A stretch of 64,000 nucleotides of DNA from Okeania sp. SIO2C9 (GTDB lineage: Bacteria > Cyanobacteriota > Cyanobacteriia > Cyanobacteriales > Microcoleaceae), in contig NZ_JAAHGO010000002.1 of assembly GCF_010672455.1 (NCBI RefSeq), positions 124,001 through 188,000 on the forward strand, written 5' to 3'. Every line of letters begins with the position of its first letter. Position 1 is the stretch's first letter. Of this stretch, positions 57,060 to 64,000 are shown in pieces. The notes under the pieces are model-generated. The model was not told the DNA's origin, searched no databases, and was given only the letters and a program-made list of their open reading frames with translations. The translations under genes and the position numbers were made by a program.

Positions 57060-58480
57060 GATATATAGTATTTTTGACTTTTAATTTAATTTATCATTCA
57101 TAAACATATAGTTACACAAGACATATCCTTCGGATCGCAGGTATTACCCTGACGCTCGTGAACTATAACACCATGCCAGTTGCTTTAAGTCGGGAGACCC
57201 GCAAGGGCGCACTGGAACCTCTATCCCATGGTCAAATACATTTGGGACTGCTTTTCTCATGATATTCAAAGAACCATTAACATCAGCATTAATCAATCTT
57301 CTACAACCTGTGCGATACAAACCCCGTTTCACCCTTTTTCCACTGAAAGTTGACTGATTTTTCTCACAATTGTTATAAACAGGAATTACATCATTATCCA
57401 TAAAACTTGCTTTTGATGTATAAGATTCTTCGGTCAAAATTACCTTAACTCCTACCATTTTTGCTTTATAAGATAAAATTTATATTAAATTAGCATGGGG
57501 TATCTGAACAAAATTTTGATTGTTCTTTTTTCCCAAGTTAATCTCCTGTTTCCAGTCCGTATTTTGGCCAATTATCAGAGTTCCTATTTTGTGAGCGACC
57601 AGGGTATTAATAATCAAACGAGATGCTTTATGGAAATAATCATTTATTTTAAATTCTCTTTTATTACATAGCTTTTTCAGTCTCTGACTTGATTGATTTT
57701 CCTTGAGCAGAGCTTGAAGAATGCCTCTAACTTTGTTATAGTATTGATTGATGGATTTCAACGGTATACCATTTATCAAGAGCGGTTTGATGTCGGCTTG
57801 ATTAAAAGTTAATGTAGCTAAATTGTTTAATCCAATATCAATACTGGCACAACGATTTTCTTCTAACTCGTATTGTTTTTCGCATTTTTCATAAATGACC
57901 TCTATGACATAATGGTTAAGTCTAGGAACGAGACGAACTTGTTTAATTTGTGAAGTAGGTATAATAGTTTTGAGATAAATTCCAGTTTGAGAAGGATGAA
58001 TTATTCCTTGCTTAAGTTGCTTATTGCTGATGGCTTGTGTAGTATAAACTAGAAGATTTATTCCAATTATTTTATTTTTATATCCAGGAAGACGAGGACG
58101 AGATTTAAACTTTGATGGGTTCTGTTTATAAACTTCGTTTGCTGTTAAAAAACTCTTCCAGTTTCTATCTATTATCATCAATATTTGTTGAGATACTTTA
58201 GCTGGCATTGCTTGATAGTCTGCTTGAGATTGCAGTATCTCTTGAAGCTGATGATAAGAAAGATAAGTATTTTCAAATATCCAAGACTTACGAACTAAAT
58301 AATTGGCATAATTATAGATATTTTTAGACAAGAAACATAGTCGGTCAATTTCAGCATAATACCGATGATTTTTCTGAATAATATGTCTCTCAACTAATTT
58401 CATAAATTCATGGAGTTAATCTTGACGAGCGGGACTTTAGCCTTGAATTTAAGGCCAATTTCATTATACTATTAAACTTA
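57060..58480 (-). mobile_element. IS200/IS605-type element (tnpB only) between ftsQ and ftsZ
   Basis: It contains a full-length tnpB frame broken once. The left-end candidate hairpin GGCCTTAAATTCAAGGCT (complement of 58436-58455) lies before the start. The right-end candidate around 57120-57145 (TGCGATCCGAAGGATATG on the gene strand) follows the stop. Exact termini are approximate. There is no tnpA. A guide RNA overlapping the 3' end of tnpB would be expected in this family. Confidence 0.7.
57144..58403 (-). pseudogene. tnpB: TnpB with one in-frame stop codon
   Basis: The frame is continuous over 420 codons except for TAA at 57480-57482 (after IPHANLI), followed directly by ILSYKAKMVGVKVILTEESY. 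Catalytic residues are all present: Asp in CASIDIGLNNLA, Glu in LTEESYTSKASF and Asp in LINADVNGSLNI. The zinc-ribbon cysteines expected between them are largely missing. A CAA-to-TAA change would explain the stop. TnpB is an RNA-guided DNA nuclease; this copy should be inactive. Confidence 0.85.
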
Positions 58481-58974
58481 TGGTCGAAAGTTATTAAATT
58501 TTGTCAAATATTTAGTAGCTCTTTTGTACAAATCAACGAAGATATTTGACATTATATGACTATATTTATGTATAACTTTTACTATACCTTATTACCAGAA
58601 TAGCTCTTAGCATAGATTAATGAGTCATATTCTAAAGTATGGTGAAGTTCTCTCTCGTTAAAATCAGATTTGAACATCAATCGACATCTGTTTAATTTAC
58701 CACAGGCAATTCCCTTCCGGTTAAATCGGAGATTATAGTGGGGGACTCCTTGCCTAATCTTGTTGGATTATAACCCAACCTGCTCAGAATATTTATCAAT
58801 TTTTCTCTATTGGCAACTTAGCTGATGATTAAGCGTCTTTAATCTAATTTTTCTGTTTTTTTGGAGATTTCAATTTGCAACTTTAAAAATTGGAAAGACA
58901 TATAATTAAATTTACTTTGGAGTTTTTCTGAAACTAAAGGTAATATTTTAATATACTTTGAAATTATTGTCGAT
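58404..58974. other. IS end and AT-rich DNA between tnpB and ftsQ
   Basis: 58404-58480 is the presumed element end. A hairpin-like CCGGTTAAATCGG lies near 58715. Otherwise no gene or repeat was recognised in this stretch, which was probably the original ftsQ-ftsZ spacer together with element DNA. Confidence 0.5.
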
Positions 58975-59811
58975 TTAATTCGACTGAATTTTAATTCCTC
59001 TAGATTTATTTGGTAATTGGATTAAAGGAGATTCTGGATTTTTCAGATCGATATAGGCAATTCGGCGAGCATCAATTTTATTTGGTAATTCCCGCATTTG
59101 GTCTAGAACATTTAATTGTTCGCTAAATCGAGAACTGTACTGTCCTAGATGAACTATTCCCAGTTCAGTTGTTAGAATTAAGTTTCCTGGATCTTGCCAA
59201 TTAATCTCGAACACTTTAACAGGGCTAAGACTTAGGCTTTGGTATAGCAGATGCCAATATTTACGATACTGTTCAGTAAAACCAATTACTTTTAGAGTAG
59301 GTAAAGATTGAGTTCTTTCTAGAGCAGAAAAACTTTCTAGGGGTATCCAGTTCCCTTCGGCATCTAACCACCCCATTTTTTGTGAGTTACCAGCACCTAC
59401 TTTACTCTTAAATTGAGTAATTGCGACAGGACGTCTTTCTGTAATCTCAATCTTTAAACTCAGAGGAAATAACTGCCGACTAATTTTTGCCCGAGCAATT
59501 GGACCGTGAGACTCTAAATTTTTAGCTAGTACTTGTGGTTGAATTTTCCAAAGAGACTGAGGATACTCTAAAGGAATTAGAGATAATATTGCTCGGTCTG
59601 AAAGTAATTGATTGCCTTCTACACTTAATTGTTCCTGTTTAGTTATTAGCCAAATTGGCTGAGTAATTGCCCAGAGTAAAGCTCCTGCTAAACCACCAAC
59701 TGCTAGTATTTGCCATATTATAACTACTAATCTTAATCGTCTTTGACGCAGCAATGTTTGTCGCCGACTTGACAAATCTGATCGAGAAACCGATGCAATA
59801 CCATTAGCCAT
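58975..59811 (-). CDS. ftsQ: Cell division protein FtsQ
   Basis: 278 aa. A basic N-terminus (RRQTLLRQRRLRL) precedes one helix (about 27-48). A POTRA domain follows (about 57-125, LSVEGNQLLSDRAILSLIP and SLWKIQPQVLAKNLESH), then the FtsQ beta domain ending YIDLKNPESPLIQL. FtsQ (DivIB) bridges early and late division proteins in the periplasm. It precedes ftsZ on the same strand as in most cyanobacteria, but here a tnpB element separates them. Confidence 0.92.
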   Translation of the reverse strand: MANGIASVSRSDLSSRRQTLLRQRRLRLVVIIWQILAVGGLAGALLWAITQPIWLITKQEQLSVEGNQLLSDRAILSLIPLEYPQSLWKIQPQVLAKNLESHGPIARAKISRQLFPLSLKIEITERRPVAITQFKSKVGAGNSQKMGWLDAEGNWIPLESFSALERTQSLPTLKVIGFTEQYRKYWHLLYQSLSLSPVKVFEINWQDPGNLILTTELGIVHLGQYSSRFSEQLNVLDQMRELPNKIDARRIAYIDLKNPESPLIQLPNKSRGIKIQSN

Positions 59812-60240
59812 TATATTTATTTACTCACTAATTAGTTAATATTTTTTAATGCCACCCTACACAATTATCATTTTGATTTAATCACTTATACAAATATTAT
59901 TTTAGTTGTGAGATATTTGAGATTTTCAGCAAACAAGTAAAAGTTAAATGATCGCCGATGATTGATAACTTATAGAGATTTATGTAGTTATAAATCATAA
60001 CTTTTAAATATATAAAAAAAAATCTACACAACACAAGTAGATGTTTTTACTAATTAATCAAATTTTAGATAGAAAAAATATCTAATTGATTTTCTGTTCT
60101 GTTTATTTGTATACTCAATTTTCCTATTAACTATCTACTAAGGCTTAAGCACCTAGAGGCTGACGTACCTCTTGCCCATAGCCAAAAAATTCCAGAGAAT
60201 AACATAGTTAAGTAATATATAATTTAGCCTTTTTTTTGTT
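59812..60240. other. Divergent intergenic region
   Basis: Between ftsQ (leftward) and the ATPase gene (rightward). It is AT-rich, with a TATAAAAAAAAATC stretch near 60010. On the minus strand 60192-60145 reads EFFGYGQEVRQPLGA then stop, without an initiator; it may be a gene remnant. Promoters for both neighbours must lie here, but I cannot place them confidently. Confidence 0.4.
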
Positions 60241-61596
60241 ATGAGAAAAACTGTGTTAGAAACTCTTGACTTAATTAAATTTTACAAATCTTGTAACCCT
60301 AGCAAGACCCTGATAGTAGGACATCCTGAAGATGAAAAATATTACATAGATTTTGCCAGTGTTAGAGGTAGTGACATTATTCGAGAATTAGAAAGAACAA
60401 TAACACTACTATCTGGAAATCAGCCAACTTGTCAACTATTTACAGGGCACATCGGTTGTGGCAAGTCCACTGAACTATTTCGACTGAAAGATAAACTAGA
60501 AAAACAAGGTTATCATGTTGTTTACTTTGAATCCTCTGAAGACTTAGATATGGGGGATGTAGACATTAGTGATATTTTACTGGCGATCGCTCGTCAAGTC
60601 AGCGAAAATATGGAGCAAGCTAACATCAAACTCAAACCAGGTTACTTCCAAAAACTATTTACGGAAATATCAGACGTATTACAAACCCCCATCCAACTTT
60701 CAGGAGAAGCAGAGGTATCTGTTGGTATTGCTAAAATTACTGCCAAAACAAAAGATTCTCCCAAACTACGTTCTCAATTAAGACAATATCTAGAACCACG
60801 AACCAGCACCATTTTAGAATCAATCAATCAAGAACTACTCGGACGAGCTAATATTGAACTTCAACGCAGAGGAAAACAAGGACTTGTAGTAATTGTTGAT
60901 AACCTAGACCGGGTAGATAATTCACCTAAGTCATGGGGACGTACTCAACCAGAATACTTATTTGTAGACCGAGGAGAACAACTTAAAAAACTAAACTGCC
61001 ATGTAGTTTACACAATACCCCTGACTTTAATGTTCTCTAATGATTATGGCAGATTATCCAGTAGATTTGGAGTTAAGCCAAAAGTATTACCAATGGTTCC
61101 GGTACAAGTCAGGAGCAAAAAACCGACGATGGAACCTAATGATTATGAACCAGGAATGTCATTGTTACAACAAATGGTATTAGCTAGAGCTTTTCCAGAA
61201 ACGCCATCCCAAGAACGTATAGAATTAGTCCCAAATCTATTTGACACCCCTGAAACCCTCAATCGACTTTGCCGTATTAGTGGGGGTCATATGCGACGAC
61301 TGTTAATGTTACTCTATAGCTGTCTACAGCAAGAAGATCCTCCTTTCTCCCGTGAATGTTTAGAAAATGTGATTCAGGAATACCGAGACGACCTGATCAG
61401 AGCTATTACTTTTGATGAGTGGGAATTGTTATTTAAAGTAGTACAAAATCAAAGAGTTACTGGAGAGGAAGAATGTCAAACTTTACTGCGAAGTATGTTT
61501 GTGTTTGAATATCGAGACCGGGATGGTCATTGGTTTGGAATTAATCCGGTTTTGGCAGAAACTAAAAAATATGCTGGTTGGATCAATAGTAATTAG
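60241..61596 (+). CDS. P-loop ATPase paired with a STAND protein
   Basis: 451 aa. Walker A GHIGCGKST at 69-77 and Walker B QGLVVIVDNLDRVD at about 212-225 place it among AAA/STAND-like ATPases. The helical C-terminal half has an arginine-rich SGGHMRRLLMLLYSCL segment. Family relatives in cyanobacteria that I recall sit directly before a TPR-STAND ATPase gene, as here (46-bp gap). Neighbour and domain architecture suggest a two-component NTPase module in signalling or defence; no function is demonstrated. Confidence 0.75.
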   Translation: MRKTVLETLDLIKFYKSCNPSKTLIVGHPEDEKYYIDFASVRGSDIIRELERTITLLSGNQPTCQLFTGHIGCGKSTELFRLKDKLEKQGYHVVYFESSEDLDMGDVDISDILLAIARQVSENMEQANIKLKPGYFQKLFTEISDVLQTPIQLSGEAEVSVGIAKITAKTKDSPKLRSQLRQYLEPRTSTILESINQELLGRANIELQRRGKQGLVVIVDNLDRVDNSPKSWGRTQPEYLFVDRGEQLKKLNCHVVYTIPLTLMFSNDYGRLSSRFGVKPKVLPMVPVQVRSKKPTMEPNDYEPGMSLLQQMVLARAFPETPSQERIELVPNLFDTPETLNRLCRISGGHMRRLLMLLYSCLQQEDPPFSRECLENVIQEYRDDLIRAITFDEWELLFKVVQNQRVTGEEECQTLLRSMFVFEYRDRDGHWFGINPVLAETKKYAGWINSN

Positions 61597-61642
61597 TAAA
61601 AAGTTTCATCTTTAGCAGATTTGGTAATAATATTTGGTCAAT

Positions 61643-64000
61643 ATGAAAGATTTTAAAAATCTTGAAGAAAGTATCATCTACAATCAGCGATCGTTCAAAA
61701 GATTGATGAGGTCTATAACTCTTTCTCAAGCACAATTTTCACTCATTTTAGTTTTCTGTAACTATAAATGTTTACAGGAAAAAATCATGAGACAATTAAG
61801 AGAATCATCTTCAGTAGAAATTCAAGAAATAGTATTACCAAAAACTGTCAATACTCTTTACACAACAATTGATAAACAACTAGATGAATCCCCTAAATCA
61901 TCGGCATTAATAGTCTTTGATTTAGAGAAAGTAGAGGCAATAGATGAACTACTGATATCTACTAATCAGGTGAGGGATGAATTCCGGAAAAAATTTACTT
62001 TCCCTTTAGTTTTATGGATAACAGATGAACTGTTAGCTAAACTAATTAAACTAGCACCTGATTTTAAAAGTTGGGCAGCAGCTACAATCAAATTTGAACT
62101 AGCAGCTTCTGATTTAATCAATTTACTGAGACTGGAAATAGAAAATTATTGGATAAATGAATCTACTGATGAAAAACAAATAATACCATTATCAACAAAT
62201 AATGCAATCTCTACTTTGTACGGACGTTGCATGCAACGTCCCTACAATTGTGATATTCAATGCAATTGTTCATATTTTCAGGGATTAGGTAAAAATAAAC
62301 GTCAAGAAATTGAGTTGGCTCTCAAAGACCTCAAAAATCGTGACCAATATTTAGAACCAATTCTCAAAGCGAATATAGAATTAATTATTGGTCGAGATGA
62401 CTACTACAATGAAAAGATAGATTCTGCTATTTTTCACTATCAAGAAAGCCTAAATTTATGGGAAAATGAAGTTAGAGAACAATGTTATCTATATCAAGCA
62501 AAATCTTCTAGTTTGTCAATTGTTAGCAACAGATTTATTTTAAAAAAACAAGGAATAATTTTATATAATATAGCCTTATGTTACTATCTTAAATCTACTC
62601 AAAGTTCTCTACTAAATTTTTCAGAACTAGAACAAGCTAAACTAAAACTTAAACAATCAAAACAGTTATTTGAAAAAGTTAATTGTTTTAGTTTAGTAGC
62701 TCAAGTAATTACAACACTAGGGCAAGTTATAGAAAAGAAAAAAGCTTGGGAAGAATTAGAAGCTATTGCCATAGAAGGGCTAAAAATACATCAAGAATAT
62801 GGAAATGATTTACAAGTAGCACAAGATTACGGTTTTCTTGCAGAAGTTGCTTTACAAAAATCAAATTGGGAACAAGGACTGAAGCTATCTGAAAGAGCGC
62901 TTAATACTTTATTTTATGCAACGGATATAACATTACCAACAGAAAAAAATAGATACTTATGTTTACTAGCAAGGAGTCTCAAAAAACTACATCGCCAAAA
63001 AGAAGCTATTGAATATCTAGAAATAGCCGAAGTCACAGAAAAAAATGCAATTCAAAATAGTTTAAAAACTCAAAAAGTTAGAGACCCTAAAATTTATTTA
63101 GAGATTTTAACAGAATTGCGATCGCTTTATTATGACCAAGGAAAATATCTACAGGCATTTCGCCTCAAAAAAACACAGAGGCAAATTGGTCATCAATATG
63201 GACTGATAGCTTTTATTGGTGCATCTCAATTACAACCACAAAAACAAGTTTATCTCAAAGAATCACTGGATTATTATCAAAATTTACCAGAAGAAATAAC
63301 TGCTTCTAGTAGGCAAAAAGATATTAATCATCTCTTAGAAAGAATTAGTCGAGATGACTACAAATTAACTATTATTCATGGTCGTTCTGGTGTTGGTAAA
63401 AGTTCTTTAGTTAATGCTGGATTAGTGCCAGCTTTAAACAATATTAGTATTTCAGCAAGAGATACAATACCAGTAGTAGTACAAGTATATACTGAGTGGC
63501 TTGAAACATTAGCAAATTGTTTACAAAAAGCTTTATATAAAAAAGGAAAATTTCTACAGGATCAAAATCTAATAAAACCGGAAATAAATCATTCAGAAAA
63601 TGAAAAATCAACCTCTACTCTAATTTCAATAAAACCAGGTATAGAAGCAGAAGAAATTACTCCATACTTGCGTTTTATTACCGATAAATTCAAAGCTATA
63701 AAATCATCTATTTTAGAAAAATTAAGAAACAATGCAGAGAGGAATTTATTAACAGTAATAATCTTCGATCAATTTGAAGAATTTTTTTTTACTAGCAAAA
63801 CCAGTGAAGATAGAGAAGCATTCTATACATTTATGCGAGATTGTCTCAATCTGCCCTTTGTAAAAATAATTTTATCAATGAGAGAAGATTATTTACATTA
63901 TTTATTAGAATGTGACTTTATTAACTATCTAGATGCCATTAACAATAATATTTTAGATAAACAAATTCGTTACCATTTAAGAGATTTTTCTAGAGAAGAT
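61643..64000 (+). CDS. TPR-STAND ATPase, 3' end beyond the window
   Basis: Open from ATG 61643 to the window end (786 codons so far). Residues about 20-170 form an alpha/beta domain (MRSITLSQAQFSLILVFCNY, VNTLYTTIDKQL, STNQVRDEFRKKFTFPLVLW). TPR-like helices fill about 230-530. A nSTAND domain begins with Walker A GRSGVGKSS (about 580-588), followed by Walker B LLTVIIFDQFEEFF (about 702-715). Such proteins usually end in WD40 or TPR sensor repeats, which would lie beyond 64000. A 28-bp palindrome is embedded in frame at 62218-62245. Confidence 0.8.
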   Translation, partial: MKDFKNLEESIIYNQRSFKRLMRSITLSQAQFSLILVFCNYKCLQEKIMRQLRESSSVEIQEIVLPKTVNTLYTTIDKQLDESPKSSALIVFDLEKVEAIDELLISTNQVRDEFRKKFTFPLVLWITDELLAKLIKLAPDFKSWAAATIKFELAASDLINLLRLEIENYWINESTDEKQIIPLSTNNAISTLYGRCMQRPYNCDIQCNCSYFQGLGKNKRQEIELALKDLKNRDQYLEPILKANIELIIGRDDYYNEKIDSAIFHYQESLNLWENEVREQCYLYQAKSSSLSIVSNRFILKKQGIILYNIALCYYLKSTQSSLLNFSELEQAKLKLKQSKQLFEKVNCFSLVAQVITTLGQVIEKKKAWEELEAIAIEGLKIHQEYGNDLQVAQDYGFLAEVALQKSNWEQGLKLSERALNTLFYATDITLPTEKNRYLCLLARSLKKLHRQKEAIEYLEIAEVTEKNAIQNSLKTQKVRDPKIYLEILTELRSLYYDQGKYLQAFRLKKTQRQIGHQYGLIAFIGASQLQPQKQVYLKESLDYYQNLPEEITASSRQKDINHLLERISRDDYKLTIIHGRSGVGKSSLVNAGLVPALNNISISARDTIPVVVQVYTEWLETLANCLQKALYKKGKFLQDQNLIKPEINHSENEKSTSTLISIKPGIEAEEITPYLRFITDKFKAIKSSILEKLRNNAERNLLTVIIFDQFEEFFFTSKTSEDREAFYTFMRDCLNLPFVKIILSMREDYLHYLLECDFINYLDAINNNILDKQIRYHLRDFSRED
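62218..62245. repeat. 28-bp palindrome embedded in the STAND gene
   Basis: GTACGGACGTTGCATGCAAC followed by GTCCCTAC, with near-complementary halves. It is read in frame as YGRCMQRPY within the linker before the TPR region. A related sequence is intergenic at 39962-39985 (GGACGTTGTATGTAACGTCC). Confidence 0.85.

Noticed and set aside
28886-57482. Stop-codon recoding
   Set aside because: All three stop codons occur in broken frames, and intact housekeeping genes use them as ordinary terminators, so no code change is indicated.
60145-60192. Minus-strand peptide EFFGYGQEVRQPLGA ending in a stop
   Set aside because: It looks protein-like but has an upstream in-frame stop and no initiator; it could be a remnant, but I cannot support a gene.

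Overview
The window looks like chromosome from a filamentous, non-heterocystous marine cyanobacterium of the Trichodesmium/Okeania/Hydrocoleum type. The evidence is AT-rich DNA, HIP1 octamers (GCGATCGC), families largely confined to cyanobacteria (DUF3288, DUF3531, Sll0314/Alr1548, ComFB, the 229-aa two-helix protein), an ftsQ-ftsZ pair and an FtsH of the thylakoid type. By my estimate only about two thirds of the DNA is coding. The rest is packed with short repeats, miniature inverted-repeat elements and decayed genes, as is known for Trichodesmium.

Layout. 0-4.6 kb: an OmpA-like envelope protein, a 46-aa single-helix protein, a dead MazF/PemK toxin with its upstream partner, then repeats. 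4.6-12.3 kb: a TerB/dynamin-like GTPase, a Nudix hydrolase, 2.3 kb of duplications and mobile elements, and an ABC exporter. 12.4-16.7 kb: a possible group II intron fragment, tRNA-Tyr, tRNA-Thr, a putative DNA-binding protein, LapA, a two-helix membrane protein and CobH. 16.9-19.5 kb: a phoD gene destroyed by an IS605-type tnpB element that itself carries palindromes, followed by nine 76-bp tandem repeats. 19.6-29 kb: a split two-gene locus of unknown function, an EcfA/CbiO-like ATPase, and small conserved cyanobacterial genes. 29.5-42.1 kb: a giant glycosyltransferase-methyltransferase gene (about 3440 aa) and a TPR-DUF579 gene separated by about 1.2 kb of tandem repeats. 43.3-49.5 kb: ftsH, a decayed RTX region, a nuclease-like protein and a MotA/TolQ-like channel gene (broken by an insertion) with a membrane partner. 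49.9-60 kb: a polytopic membrane protein, an orphan dndE, comFB, thiD, ftsZ, a nonsense-mutated tnpB and ftsQ. 60.2-64 kb: a P-loop ATPase and a TPR-STAND ATPase that runs off the window.

The strongest new observations are two families of non-autonomous mobile elements with demonstrable target-site duplications. Family E has GTAAGCATTCAGCTAT-like ends, is 169-326 bp long and makes 8-bp duplications; one empty site is visible. Family M has TACCATTTCTC ends, is 92-102 bp long and makes TAA/TTA duplications; one empty site is visible. Other points are palindromes and simple repeats lying in frame inside apparently functional genes, an A-B-A-B array of four methyltransferase domains in one polypeptide, a TPR-DUF579 protein beside a giant glycosyltransferase, the broken MotA-like/coiled-coil pair, the solitary dndE, the ATPase/STAND pair, and repeated single-nonsense decay of otherwise intact genes.
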